Positions 10,929 through 23,955 are shown, counted from the stretch's first letter. The stretch: DNA of 64,000 nucleotides from Hysterangium stoloniferum (GCA_015178975.1 WHVD01000142.1:62001-126000); one strand, 5' to 3'. The notes: generated by a model not told the origin, from the letters alone. Translations and numbers: made by a program.

Positions 10929-11079
10929 GTAGAAAAGTCTCACAATCTTCGAGAACTGGCCGCGATTTTAATACAGGTATTAGATGGAATAAAATCAGGA
11001 CCCCTCCTCACACCCTTACTTCATTCAACTCACTTTTGGGATATGTCTGCCTCCAGAGCTCGAGCAATGCTTACAGGGC

Positions 11080-12255
11080 ATGGAACAGAATGCCCAAGAC
11101 AACATCAAGGCTCTCACGGACCTTATCACCCAACTTCAACTCACCGTCAGCAATCTCGCCAACTCTACATCCTCCTCTTCCTCAGCTGCACCTGCTACCC
11201 TCCCTCTACACCCAATTGCCCAGCCTACACCATCTGTCAATTCGTCAGCTTGGTCGACACATCACCCGAAAGGTTTGAAATGGAGCGACTTTGACGGTAA
11301 TAGAGACAGTGGCCGTAACTTCCTACACTCGTGCTACACCTACATGATGCTATGCCCCGAAGACTTCGTGGATGACAACACGCGTATTCTTTGGGTCTTG
11401 ACCTTCATGAAAACCGGTTGAGCCGCAACTTGGGCAAGCGAGGCCATCCTGCGACACCATGCTAAAGGCGTTATGTTCACGGACTGGGGTGACTTTCAGA
11501 CCCAATTCGAAGTGGAATTCTACCCGCAGTTTGAACAGGAGGCCGCCGCCAGTCGACTCAATTCCACGTCGTATTTTCAGGGTACCAGGCATATCGACCT
11601 TTACATCGACGAATTTCGAGAAACGGCGCGTAAGGCGGAGTACACCGGTGCCCCCACGGTCATGGCATTCAGAGCAGGTCTGAACCGTGGCATCGAGCGA
11701 CAAGTCGCGACCATGACAGTCGGTCGACCAGGTAATGGCGACCTCGACGGCTGGTTCGAGACCGCATGCATCGCAGTGCAAGCGCAGACGGCCAGCGACA
11801 CTTTCCAGCAGTTGCTCCAGCGTCGAAACTTACCTTCGAGAACACCGGTCATTTCGTCGACGACCGGATCGCATTTGCACTCGATCCCCACACCCCCTTG
11901 TGTCAACTACGCACCGCCACCAGGGCCACCCCCCGGACCTCCCTTCCAAACACCGTCGATGCAACGGGGATCTGCAGTCGGAATCGTGCCTATGGAAGTG
12001 GACCAGACTCGTCGGACCCAGCAACACATCCCTCTCAATACCTGTCGTAGGTGTGGACAGGTGGGTCATTGGGCACACGATTGTCCAGAGATTAGGGAAA
12101 TCCTCCGTTTCCTAGCAGAAGACCCAGATGACCTGTCAGCCTTCATGCAAGATATATTGGCATTAGAGGATGCAGGCCATATTTCCAATATGGACAAGGA
12201 GTCACCCCCATTGGGACAGTCGGTGGAACAGGGTTTTCCCTCCAGCAACGAGTGA
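11080..12255 (+). mobile_element. Gag of element G
   Basis: Frames at 11080-11421 and 11473-12255. N-terminal coiled-coil-like MEQNAQDNIKALTDLITQL, capsid-type core with WGDFQTQFEVEFYPQFE and DLYIDEFRETARKAEY, and a CCHC zinc knuckle CRRCGQVGHWAHDCPE near 12040-12090. Gag forms the particle and the knuckle binds the element's RNA. The end of gag overlaps the start of pol (12252) by a few bases. CpG content is high compared with element F, in keeping with its youth. Not fully whole. Confidence 0.88.
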
Positions 12256-14681
12256 AGGATGCGCCCTCATTGCTTATTCATGACCAACTTCACAGTGTAA
12301 TGATAGATACGATAGAGCCCCAATACACTCCTCCTACTCATGCTGAAACTGTGAAACCAATAGTCGCATCTAATCTCCCAAAACCCTACCTCCGTCTCCT
12401 GAAGTGGGAGTGGAGATTGCCACCCACTTACATCATATGTTCAACCCCCTTGACCAATTCCTTGTCCTTGCCGATTCAGATTCAGGCAACAGACACTGCT
12501 GAGATCCATGCCCTGAGTGCTCTTTTAGATTGTGGCGCTACAGGACTATTCATTGACAGGGACTTTGTTAAAAGGAAGCACCTCACCACTCGTTCCCTCA
12601 CTCGTCCAATTCCAGTCCTCAATGTTGATGGCACTCACAATGAGGCAGGTGCTATCATGGAAGTAGTTGACCTCATCCTGCGTTATAAAGATCATTATGA
12701 GCGTGCTGTCTTTGCAGTCACTAGTTTGGGTCACCACAATATGCTTCTTGGATTCACCTGGCTGCGACAGCACAACCCAGAGGTAGATTGGTCAACAGGC
12801 AAGGTCACCATGAGTCGATGCCCATCCCAATGCCGGACTTGCCAACAAGAGTTAAAGGAAGAGCATCGAGCAGCTGCAAGACTTCGGGCCTGTCGTACCG
12901 GGCCATTACCAATACCCATCACTCCTATAGAAGATGACTCAATAATGGAGGGAGAGGTAGAAGAAGATACTGAACTCCGAGAGGATGGGGACTGCATTTG
13001 GGTGGCCTCACTTCCCCCAGAAGAAGAGTTTATTCGTGCAAGTACTACCACCTCTCAGCGTCTTGCAGAGGCATTTCATCGTAATTCCCAACCAATGACT
13101 CCAGGTAAAGGATCAGTACAAGATCAAATTCCTGTATACCTGCATGAATATGTGGACATCTTTTCCAAGGCCTCCTTTGACAGACTTCCTGAACAGAAAG
13201 CCTGGGACCATGCCATTGAACTGGTACCAGATGACAAACCTTCATCTTGCAAGGTGTACCCTTTAGCTCCAAATGAACAGGCAGAGCTTGATGCCTTCCT
13301 TCAAGAGAACCTATCCACAGGCCGTATCCGACCCTCAAAGTCACCCATGGCTTCCCCAGTGTTCTTTATTAAGAAAAAGGATGGGTCCCTTCGTTTAGTA
13401 CAGGATTATCGTGTTCTCAATGCTGTCACTATCAAGAACCAATACCCCCTTCCTTTGATCTTGGACCTTATCGATCAGCTACATGGAGCTCGCTATTTCA
13501 CCAAATTAGATGTACGATGGGGCTATAACAATGTAAGGATCAAGGAAGGGGATGAATGGAAAGCAGCCTTTCACACCAACCGGGGATTGTTTGAACCCCT
13601 TGTTATGTTTTTCGGACTCACCAATAGCCCCTCCACCTTCCAGATGATGATGAATGACATTTTCCATGACCTCATCATGGAGGGTGTAGTGGTCATTTAT
13701 CTGGATGACATTTTGATATTCACCAAAACACTGCAAGAGCACTACCGTGTGTCACATCTAGTCATGCAACGGCTACGCCAGCATAAACTCTACCTCAGGC
13801 CAGAGAAGTGTGAATTTGAGAAGACCAAGATTGAATACTTGGGACTCATTATCTCAGAGGGTCAGGTGGAGATGGATCCGATCAAAGTGGCTGGTGTAGC
13901 AGAATGGCCAACCCCAGGTAGCCGTAAGGAAGTACAGTCCTTCCTGGGGTTTGCCAACTTCTACCGATGCTTCATCAAGGACTTCTCCCACCATGCACGT
14001 CCCCTGTTTGATCTCACCAAAAAGGATCAGCCTTGGAAGTGGGGCAAGGAGGAAGTGGGTGCCTTTCACACTCTCAAGCATCTAGTGACTTCAGCACCAG
14101 TTCTTGCCTTTGCGAAAGACAACCTTCCATACCGTATTGAGGCTGACAGTTCAGACTTTGCCACAGGGGCAGTACTGTCTCAGCAGTCACAGGAGGATGG
14201 CAAGTGGCATCCCATTGCATTCTACTCCAAAAGCCTCAATGAGGTGGAATGCAATTATGATATTCATGATAAGGAGATGCTGGCTATCATCCGGGCACTG
14301 GAAGAGTGGCGTCACTTTGTAGAAGGTGCTGAGCATAAGTTTGAGATTTGGACAGACCATAAGAACCTGGAATACTTTTGCACATCCAAGAAGTTGAACC
14401 GGAGGCAAGCCAGATGGTCACTTTATTTGGCACGGTTTGACTTTGAGATGCATCATCGTCCGGGAGCCTCTATGGGAAAATCAGATGCTCTATCCAGACG
14501 TGCTGACCATGGTTCTGGTGCAGAAGACAATAAGGATAGGGTACTCCTCCGACCAGAATTATTTGCTATTCGAGCATTAGAAGGGATGGAGGTTTATGGT
14601 GAAGATGCACTCACCCCACCCCCCTGCCCTTGTGCGCATTTTCGCTTATTAAGCGCCCTCTTAGCGCCGGTTGCCGTATAA
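12252..14681 (+). mobile_element. Pol of element G: protease, RT, RNase H
   Basis: 809-codon open frame. Protease LLDCGATGLFIDRDF (about residues 95-110); reverse transcriptase with [35 protein letters not shown] and the catalytic YLDDILIFT (about residue 480); RNase H with EADSSDFATGAVLS, DKEMLAIIRALEEW and WTDHKNLEYF. It converts element RNA to DNA. The frame meets copia-associated sequence near 14625-14681; the rest of pol resumes at 19214. Confidence 0.92.
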
Positions 14682-15035
14682 GGAAATATATTCCCACGCC
14701 CAAAAGTCAAAAACCCGGTCATTCAATTTTCATTTTTAGGTCAACATATTTTTTGTCACTCTTGTGACGCCTTGTGACTCATCTGTCACACTCCCTCCTA
14801 CCATTTCTGGAACTTTCCAGTGTTGTCTGCCACATTATTTTATCTTTTATCACAGGGTCTTTTTATATACATTGGATTTGAACTGTTGGCATAGTGCACT
14901 TCAGTGAGCCTGTGTTTTTTACCTTCCTTGCAACATCACGGTAACCCTGTTGAGCAAGGCGGTGTTACAACTGCTTCTCCAATTAATTAGTCCTTCTTGA
15001 TACACAGTTAAATTCTTGGTGGATATTGATCTATC
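14625..15035 (+). mobile_element. Leader of the copia element, origin unclear
   Basis: About 0.4 kb between the RNase H of element G and the copia start codon. It holds GTCAC/GTGAC motifs (14757-14790), a TATA-like TTTTTATATACATTGG (14871-14885) and an LTR-end-like GGCGGTGTTACA (14961-14971). It does not resemble the copia 3' LTR at 18906-19212. It may be a different LTR acquired by template switching or recombination. Confidence 0.45.
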
Positions 15036-18000
15036 ATGGCATCCAACAATACTTACAAGCACCATAGTGTTATTTTGGGAGAGTCAAATTATGAGGATTG
15101 GAATCATGATCTTATTGGTTTATTGCATATGGAGAATTGCCTTTCCATTGTCCTTGGAAAAGAAAAACAGCCCAATGATGTTAAACTACTTACATCCTGG
15201 TTGGAACGCTCTAACAAAGCAGCTGGTATTATTTGGCGCTCTATTGGATCTATCCAGAGCAGTCATATTGATATTAATGATGCTCCTAATGATATGTGGT
15301 TGAAACTTCATCAGGCACATTCTACTTGCACCTTTTGCAAGCGTCACTGTCATATACAGAATAATTGCCATCTTTACAAATTTGCACAGAAGAAGGCATT
15401 AAAACAAGTGGAGCAGAAGAAGAGGAAGCATAAAAGGAGAAAGGTAGCCAAAGTACATGCTAGTGTCTCTGATAAAGTCTCAGAAGAGAAACAGCCAGAG
15501 TCTGCTGGAAATGCAAGTACTTGCATTCCTGATTCTTCTGATCCATCTTGTGCTCTCCTTGTTCATGCTAGTTCTGATTGGACAGCTGACACAGGTGCAT
15601 CTTCCCATATGACACCACATCGTCACTGGTTTTCAAGCTATAAACCATTTCAAATTCCTATCCAAGTTGCAAATGGACATATCATTATGTCTGCAGGAAT
15701 AGGAGCTGTGCAGTTTAAGCCTAAAGGCAAAGGCAATATAATTTTTGAATTTCAAAGAGTTCTTCATGTTCCCCATCTCACAAGCAATCTACTCTCAGTC
15801 TTGTACTTGACAAAGAAAAAGAACTACCATGTTTCTATCTTTGGTTCTACTATGTCTTTCTATCAGAAGAAGGTTTTGCGTTTCACTGCAACAGTCAATG
15901 AACAGAATCAGGCCTATTTAGATGGAATTACAGTACCTATGACAGATTATGCTGGTCTTGTTACAACCTGTCCATTAGACTCTACACTTTGGCATCGTCG
16001 TTTCAGTCATCTGAATCATGCTGATGTTAAGAAGCTTATGACAGGGGATTTGGTCACTGGTATTCAGATTGACTCTCAGATTGCTCTAGATCCTATTTGT
16101 GAACCTTGCTTAGCTGGTAAACAGAACAGAGTGGTTAATAAGATGGCGACAACACGCTATACTAAACCACTTGCACTCATTCATAGTGATGTTCATGGTC
16201 CATTACCTACACAAACTCTGGAAGGGTTTCGCTATTGGGTAACCTTCATTGATGATGCCTCATGCTATGCTATGACTGCATTACTCAAAAACAAGAGTGA
16301 TGTATTTGAGGCTTTTAAGCTATACAAGGCTAGTGTTGAAAATAAACTTGGTCAGACGATTAAGATTTTTAGGGATGACAAGGGTGGAGAGTATATATCA
16401 AAGGAATTTGATGCTTTCCTTGCAAATGCTGGCATTAGTCGGCAGCATACTGTCCGAAGTGAGCCTCACCAGAATGGTGTGGCTGAGCGCTTTAATAGGA
16501 CACTGGAAGAAGGGTCCACTTCAATTTTGACTGAATCCCACCTTCCTCCTTCTTTTTGGGGACGTGCTGTTCTTGCAATTACTTATGTACGCAATCGCTC
16601 CCCTACTACTGCTCTTAAGCATTCTGTGCCCTATACTGCTTTCCATGGCAGAAAACCAGATGTGTCAAATCTTAGGGTTTTTGGATCCACTGCCTATGTA
16701 CATATGCAGAAGGATCAACGTGTTGGACTTGGCTCTCACACACAAAAGTGTGTCTTCATTGGATATCCTTCAGATTATAAGGGTTGGTTATTTTACAATC
16801 CACTGACTAAAAAGATTATAGTCAGTAATAATGCTGTTTTTGATGAGAGAGTTTTGCCAGGACTATCTAAGCAGACTACACCATCACCACCACCACTATC
16901 TATTCCTAAGGTTTTTCCTGATACCCAACAATTCATTGATATGTTTATTCCTGGCCCCTCTGGGTCTACTCAGGTGGGAGCTCCACAGGAACCAAATCAG
17001 GTGGGAGATGATCAGGGTAATGCTTTGGCTCCTGATTCAGGCTCTAGCTCTGATTCTGCTTCTGAGCATTCACCAAGTCCTCCCCCTCAACCACGTCGCA
17101 ATCCACCCAGAAACAGAGTTCCTCCTATGCGTTACCCTGCTAACATCCACAACTATAGAGAATCTACTCCTGTAGTTGAGTCCAGTGATGAAGCAGAGGA
17201 TTCTGTACCAGCTTCTCCTCAACCAGTGGAGTCTGAGGAGGAAGCTCTAGGTGCCAGTGAAGGAGATCTTTATATCTCTGTAGATGAGGCCTTTGAGTTT
17301 GCTTACAAGGCTAGTGCCAATGATAATGCACCTAGAACTCTCAAAGAGGCCTTGAAAAGTCCTGATGCTGACAAATGGTATGATGCTGCATATGCTGAAA
17401 TGCAATCTTTGCTTGAAAATGGCACCTTTCGTCTTGCCAAATTACCTGAGGGTCGTAAAGCTATTGGCTCTCGTTGGGTATTTGTAATAAAGTGTAAAAA
17501 GGATGGCTCAATTGACAAGTTCAAAGCTCGCCTTGTTGCCAAAGGCTATGCACAGCGACCAGGGTTTGACTTCACTGATACCTTTGCTCCTACTGCCAAA
17601 TGGGCCACCTTACGTGCTGTTCTAGCTTTGGCTGCACTAGAGGATATGGAACTTGAGAGTATAGATATCTCTTCTGCATTCTTAAATGGTGAACTTGAAG
17701 AGGAGGTGTACTTGCAACAACCTGAGGGTTTTCACCAAGGTGCTCATGATGAGTTTTTACTTCTCTTGAAAGGACTTTATGGTTTACGTCAATCACCACG
17801 TATCTGGCACAAGAAGTTGAATGCTGTCTTGCTCAGCTTGGGTTTCAAACAGGTACTATGTGATCATAGTATTTGGGTCTTCCAAAAGGGTGATGTCAAA
17901 GTCATTATACCAGTATTTGTAGATGACATGACTATTGCATCTAAGTCCAAGGAGGCTATCAAGAAGCTCAAAGATGATCTAAAGAGCCACTTCAAATTGC

Positions 18001-18884
18001 ATGATCTTGGTCCAATTACTTACTTATTGGGTGTTGGCATTGAACGGGATAGGAAGAAGAGAACCATTACTCTATCACAGCGGCAATACATTTTGGACAT
18101 GTTACAGCGTTATGGTCTTGCTGATTGCAATCCAATTAGTACACCTATGGTGCCTAACTTGAAATTGAGTAAAGACCAGGCTCCAGTGTCCCCTGAGGAG
18201 ATTGCATATATGAAGGACATTCCATACATCCATGCTGTTGGGTCTCTTATGTATTTAGCTGTTGCCACTCGTCCAGACATTGCTTACACTGTTGGTGTAT
18301 TGGCTAGATTCAATCACAATCCAGGAAAGGCTCATTGGCTAGCAGTAAAACATCTTTTCCACTACCTCAAAGGCACCCTTGACTTGGGTTTGACCTATGG
18401 CCCTAGTAATGACAAGGAACTATTTGTGTCCTATTCAGATGCTGATCATGGAGGTGATAAATCTACTGGAAAATCTACTGGTGCATATGTGGTTAAAATG
18501 GGTACTGGAGCCATTAGCTGGCAGAGTAAACTGCAAACTATTGTTACTCTCTCTACTACTGAAGCAGAGTATATTGCAGCAGTATCAGCAGGTGCAGAGG
18601 TATTATGGTTGCGGAACCTGTTTGAGGAATTGGGATATCCTCAAAAGACTGCATCCACATTGTACCTTGACAACCAATCTGCTATGGCAGTTGCCAGAGA
18701 TCCTGAACACCATGGTCGAATGAAGCATCTTGATTTGAGGACATATTGGTTAAGGCAGGAAGTTGATAGTGGGAAGATTAAAGTGGTTCATCTACCTACT
18801 TCAGAGATGCCTGCAGATTTATTAACCAAACCATTGGCTAAGCCAAAGGTGGAATATTTGAGAAAACTATTGGGACTAGCATAG
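15036..18884 (+). mobile_element. Ty1/copia gag-pol polyprotein, single open frame
   Basis: 1282 codons without interruption. In order: a short gag part (SNYEDWNHDLIGLLHMENCL; CCHC knuckle CTFCKRHCHIQNNC at about residues 99-112), protease WTADTGASSHMT (about 188), integrase with HRRFSHLNHADVKKL and CEPCLAGK zinc ligands, HSDVHGP, TFIDDAS and SEPHQNGVAERFNR, reverse transcriptase with LKGLYGLRQSPRIWHKKL and FVDDMTIAS (the YVDD site as FVDD), then RNase H SYSDADHGGD, LSTTEAEYIAA and LYLDNQSA. The domain order PR-IN-RT-RH defines copia. The gag is much shorter than usual for the family. Otherwise the frame looks whole. Start chosen at the first ATG (MASNNTYKHH), which begins the copia-type gag motif. 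Confidence 0.93.
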
Positions 18885-18891
18885 AGCTGTC

Positions 18892-18905
18892 TCATCAGGT
18901 GGGAG
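18892..18905 (+). other. Copia polypurine tract
   Basis: CATCAGGTGGGAG immediately precedes the LTR start TGTTAGAG, as in copia elements. Confidence 0.6.
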
Positions 18906-19212
18906 TGTTAGAGTATGATACTACAGCTCTAACATAGTCTATTATGATCTCCATATTTTTCTGATATTTGTAGTATTTTTCCCAGCACTGTAGGTGCAGT
19001 ATTGAGTGAGTTACCTTAGGTCGGTACCTCCTGTATAGGTGCTTAGATAAGCACCTAGTAGTATAGTCCACTGTGGGTGTGGGAAAGTCTCCTTAGTGTT
19101 TACTTTCCAATCACACTCACAGGTATGTCTTTACAGTTGAATATACTTAGTGTTTACTTTCCAATCACACTCACAGGGGTGTTCTGCAAAGTGTTATTCA
19201 ACTGTTTCAACA
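18906..19212 (+). repeat. Copia 3' LTR
   Basis: 307 bp, TGTTAGAGTATGATAC...CAACTGTTTCAACA. Its second half, with a doubled TAGTGTTTACTTTCC motif, matches the solo LTR at 60186-60635. Pol of element G resumes directly after it. No second copy of this LTR is recognisable to the left. Confidence 0.85.
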
Positions 19213-19213
19213 G

Positions 19214-20173
19214 GTGGTTTCTGACCGTGGCTCACAGTTTGTGGCAGAATTCACCAAGGAACTCTACCGCTTGCCGGGCATCAAGATAGCCTCCTCTACT
19301 GCCTATCATCCTCAGACAGATGGGCAGACAGAACATCTCAACATGGAACTAGAACAATACATACGGGTGTTCACAAATGAGCGGCAGGATGATTGGGATG
19401 AATTACTTCCCTTAGCAGAGTTCCAATACAATAACCACATCCATTCTTCCACACAACACACACCCTTCATGGTTGACACTGGTCGTCATCCGCACATGGG
19501 TTTTGAACCACATCAGGTGCCATCCAGATTGGAATCTGTGAATGAACTTAAGGAGCGTATGGCAGATGCACTACAGGAAGCTCGGGCTGCCTTGCAGAAA
19601 TCAAAGGATGACATGGCGAGATACTATAACCGACGACAGGAACCCACTCCAGTCTATCATCCAGGAGGTAAGGTGTTTTTGGATGCGAGTAATCTAGCTA
19701 CTACCCGACCATCAGCCAAACTGGCACACCAGCATTTGGGCCCTTTCATGGTAGAAAGGGCAGTAGGCACACATGCCTATCGACTGCGTTTACCTCAAAA
19801 GCTCAAGCGTTTACACCCAGTTTTCCCTGTTGTTAAACTCATGCTTGCTCCAGTGGACCCATTTCCAGGCCGTCCTAAGCCCTACCAACCCCCCCCAGAT
19901 CTTGTAGGTAACCAAGAGGAATATGAGGTGGAGGAGGTCCTTGATAGCAGGATGCACTACAGGAAGTTCCAGCATCTTATCAAATGGAGAGGTTATGGCT
20001 ATGAGGAAAATGAGTGGGTGGATGCCAAGGATGTTCATGCACCAGAACTTGTCACTGAGTTTCATCGACTACACTCAGGTGCACCCAGACCCATTCAGGA
20101 GAAAGACTTTGCCATTTTCAGGGACCCCAAGTTGAGGTTGGATAACACTCGTGTGTCGGGGCGCCACACCTAG
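19214..20173 (+). mobile_element. Element G integrase core and chromodomain
   Basis: 319-codon frame: SDRGSQFVAEFTKEL (second catalytic Asp), STAYHPQTDGQTEHLN (catalytic Glu), AEFQYNNHIHSSTQHTPF, the C-terminal KLAHQHLGPFMVERAVGTHA and LKRLHPVFPV segment, then a chromodomain YEVEEVLDSRMHYRKFQHL with IKWRGYGYEENEWV (about residues 240-285). It completes the pol gene that starts at 12252. Chromodomains in this family direct integration to heterochromatin. Confidence 0.92.
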
Positions 20174-20185
20174 ATGGGGGGGTGA

Positions 20186-20516
20186 TGTAAGGGGACAAGT
20201 CATGCACACTTTATTTTCCCCAGATTAGTACCCCCCAGACTATGCCTTATTGTCTATTCCATTTTATTACCTCCCCATAACAGGACATCTTATTCTTTAT
20301 AGGGTACATTGAACTGATGTAAGAGGGCACTTAAGGTGTGGGAAAATACACTGTGTGCTGTATAGCTGACGTGTCACACCTGGTAGAGTTTCCTTAGACT
20401 TTCTCTTTGGATTTCCTCTACTAGGTGAGTAGATAGTTATCTTGTATTTAGTCATTTATATATACCTTTGGATTTCCTCTACTAGTGTGATATCCACTTT
20501 TAGAGTTGCCCTTACA
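20186..20516 (+). repeat. 3' LTR of element G
   Basis: 331 bp, TGTAAGGGGACAAG...GTTGCCCTTACA, preceded by a G-rich polypurine tract and followed by the duplication GTAGC. Confidence 0.92.
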
Positions 20517-20521
20517 GTAGC

Positions 20522-23500
20522 TACCACGTTTGGGGAAATGGGATCGGCAGCGTAATGATTTCTGAAGGTGGGATCTTCCTGATATCTGTTGTGAAGTTCC
20601 TTAGTGTAATTCTCATTGATTTCTATAAGCAATTGGGGATTCGAGAGAGTAAATTTTGCCTCATCAATTTCATCATTTCTGGGGAGGTTGTGCAGATCCC
20701 ATTTCGTTTGGGGGACCTCTTCCATCATTCCAATTGGTTCAACTAACTCATGATGAGTGAGAAAGACAGCCTTTTCCGCTGGTTTGTTCTCCCATAATAT
20801 CTTTTTGTCATTCTGATTGTAAGAATCTGCTATGATTGGTAAGAGGTCATCTCTTGCAGGACTAGTGCAGTCAGGTACTCAAGGGAGTCTAGACAGTCAA
20901 CATTGCTGTGTATTCGTCCTGCTCGATGTAGGATTTCCAGACCGGGGTATGCAGTGTATACCACCCCCCATGTGGCCAGTCAACAATTGGTGTTCTTGTA
21001 AGATCTGGCCCATTGTAACGCCGCATGGTCAGTGATCAGAAGTATATATTCTCCTTCAATAAAGCGCTGGAAATGGACTAGTCCCTCCTTAGCAGCTAAC
21101 ACCTCTCACTCCATGGCTGAGTAGTTACATTCTGCTTTCTTGAGTGTGCGGCTCCAATAGGTGATGACATGCTCAACAGTGACACTGGTGTCGTCAAAAT
21201 CTGAGGCCCAGGAATCTGTCCAAGTGAATTCTGGCTCCTTGGTTTTATAACGAGTGACAAAAATGGGCACATCTCGAGATTGATCAAAGGCTGATCTTGC
21301 TTGGATGTAGATTTTGGTGTCTTTTAGATCCTTGAGCATCATTTTCTGTATTTGTTGGAGACAACATCCCAATGTGAAGTCCAAAGTGTCCATGTATAGC
21401 CAATAAGGCATGCCACTCACAGGGTGTCCGAGTACTGGAGCAGAGCTCAGTGCAACTTTGATGTCTTCAAAAGCTCTGGCGTGTTTGGAATCCCAAGTCC
21501 AATGAACTCCTTTCTTTATGAGGTTGAAGAGTGGAGCAACCATTCAGGAATAAAATGGTATGTAAGCGGAGAAGTACAGAACCATCCCAAGGAAATGTTG
21601 AAGATCTGCTATCTTGGTAGGTGTAGCTAGTTCTAGTATGGCAGCGACCTTTTCTTGATGGGTCGAAAAACTGAGTCTAGACACCTTATGTCCTAGTAAT
21701 ACAATTGAGTTATACCCAACATAGCACTTTTTGGGCGAGAGGGTGATTCCCACTTCAATTATGGCTTGTAGGACCTGGTCTAAATGCTCTAAATGATCAT
21801 CCCATGCCTTAGAAAAGATCACGATGTTGTCAATATAAACTAGGCAGAATATCCATAAGTAATGTGCGAGTACGGTTTGCATAACTCTCTGGAATATAGA
21901 AGGTCCATTACAGAGTCCAAAGGGCATTCTCCTCAATTGCCACAGTCCTTGGTGGGATCTGAAGGCAGTCTTCGGTTTGTCTTCTTCTAACATTTCAAGT
22001 TGGGTAAAGCCAGCTAACACATCAAAGGAAGATAGGATGTTGGATCCTGAAAGTGCTTGCATGATTTCAGACTGACGTGGCAACAGGAATTCATCGGGAA
22101 CTGTTAGGCTGTTCAACTTCCTATAGTCAATCACCACTTGCAGTTTCCCGTTGCAATAGACTACAAAGGCTGGCACCCCCCAAGGACTCTTCGATGGTTC
22201 GATTACTCCCTGTTGAAACCAGGTATCCATTTGTTCATCAATGACCTTCCTATTGGCTGGGGAAGTTGGAAACATTGTGTAAAGAGTCGTGTATTCGGAC
22301 CGCTCTGTATACAAAGAATATTGACTATTGCAGTGCGATATTAGAGAGAGTGTGTGAGAGAGAGAGCTAGATGATGAGTTCAAAGCCTGAGATGTTAGTT
22401 AGCTCTGATAGTTCAGATAATGCTACTTATGTAGTAGCTGGCACGTTACCCTAATCACCGCTCGTAGTAGACCTAGTTTAGTGTCTTACGAGTGGTGGTT
22501 TCTGGGTAAAAAGTGTGTCTCTCTATTTGGTGCTGAGTGCACCCACAAGTATACACAGCACTTTGAACTAATGAAATGGTGCACTATTTGAAGAATGTAA
22601 AGAATAGGAAAATATGAGTGAAATATGTAAAATATAAATAAAATAAAAGGAGTATTTTACTTTAATAAAACCATGGTCAGGGCATATCTCTTACACATTG
22701 GCATTGAAATACATAAGTTGCATGCCTTCTTTCAATGGGACACTGACTTTAACATCTACTTGTCCCAAATGCCCATCTACTCCAAAGGCTTGGATGTTCT
22801 TAGTCAAGACCAACTCCAAGCGAGAGGAGATGTCCATAGGAATGTCAGGTCCTAAATTAACCAACTTATGTAAGTCTTCTGAATGAAATGTTTCCATGGT
22901 GGCAACCTCTGGGTTGAAATCGTCTGCGAGTTCCTGTTCTGGGGACCGTCCAGAAGGTCAAGGGTTAAGGACACGCTCCTCTTCTAGTCTTGATAGGCTC
23001 TCTACGAGGTGAGCGATCTTGGTTGCCATTGACTGCATTGATTCCTTCTCGGTTGAACATCTAGGCATCTGAGCCCATCTGTTCACATTGTGAATTAATC
23101 CAACAGTTTCCCCTCGCCTAATGATTCATGGTGTCAGAGAGGGATTAGCAAGAGGTATCGCAGCACGTTCCCTAGAGATGGCAGTGGTGGGAGTGGCTAG
23201 TATACTTCCATGGTCATTCTGCAAGATGACTCCCTCGACTATCCATTGGCACCGATAAGATCTCTGAAGTAGATTGGTACTAATCGAGCTGGTTCTGGTT
23301 CTATAGTACAATCCTGTAGGGCTCATGCAACTCTTTCAGTATGCACTCCTTTGTCTGGTTTGGAAGTCAATTCAGGTGAGTCGTTGGTTCGTTTGTCAAG
23401 GGGAATCTTGCTAATCAAGAAGGCTAAAGGCTGCAGCTCTTTGGAGGAACTGGCTGGGATAGACCCCACCCTCCCTGGTAGAATCAATCTAGAGCCCAAT

Positions 23501-23955
23501 GGCTGGTCTCATAGTGTCCCAATCTCATAGTTCATGTGAAAGTCCTCCCCCAGAAGAATCGGCATGGTCATACCTCGGACAACATACATTTCGGCAGTAA
23601 ATTTAAGGAGCATACCGGTTTCATCTTCAAGTTAAATGGGGACATTGACATATCCTAAGACTTTAGCATTACCAGTAAGCTGAACAAGGTGCAACTTGAG
23701 TCCTTGTTTGAGCTTGGGGTGGTCTTCTAGTTCCTTATAGAAATCCTCCAAAATTAAGGAAAGGTCAGCCCCAGCATCCAGCCTGATTTTGATAGGATTA
23801 AAGGCTTCTGAGTTCCCTACACATCCGTAGACATGTAATGCTGAGATCCCTATACTGGAGTATCCACTGGGGGGATCCCTTCTGTGGTAAATGATGGTTG
23901 AATCCTCCTTCATAAGCCGACTGGATCAAGGGTATTGGACCTTGGGTCTTTTGCT
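20522..23955 (-). mobile_element. Element F protease, RT and RNase H
   Basis: Minus strand. Protease with IRLDAGADLSLILEDFY (about 23720-23800; DAG in place of the usual DSG or DTG). Reverse transcriptase with KSPWGVPAFVV, VIDYRKLNSLT, MPFGLCNGPSIFQRVM and VYIDNIVIFSKAWDDHL (about 21780-22210). RNase H spans 21543-21000 (FEDIKVALSSAPVLGHP, VITYWSRTLKKAECNYSAME) and carries about 60 extra residues between LGCCLQQIQ and VITYWSRTLK, with FTWTDSWASDFDDTSV. It joins the integrase at 10591 across element G. A type-A LTR sits between protease and RT. Fossil with several breaks. Confidence 0.88.
22278..22695 (-). mobile_element. Solo LTR, type A, TSD CATTG
   Basis: 418 bp flanked by CATTG (22273-22277 and 22696-22700). 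Reads TGTAAAGAGTCG...CTCTTACA on the plus strand, sense minus. It shares the GGGTAACGTGCCAGC-type and CCACAAGTATACACAG motifs with the other type-A LTRs (reverse complemented). Inserted in the pol gene of element F. Confidence 0.9.

Larger units (their letters stand above)
10597..20516 (+). mobile_element. Element G: young Ty3 chromovirus, TSD GTAGC
   Basis: Plus-strand element with 5' LTR 10597-10928 and 3' LTR 20186-20516, flanked by the duplication GTAGC (10592-10596 and 20517-20521). Hand alignment of the LTRs gives about four substitutions and one 1-bp length difference in 332 bp (about 1.2%), so it is the youngest datable insertion here. Gag is at 11080-12255, pol at 12252-14681 and 19214-20173; a copia element separates the pol parts. 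The polypurine tract is AGATGGGGGGGTGA at 20172-20185. It lies in the pol gene of element F, in the opposite orientation. Broken, mainly by the copia element. Confidence 0.92.
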
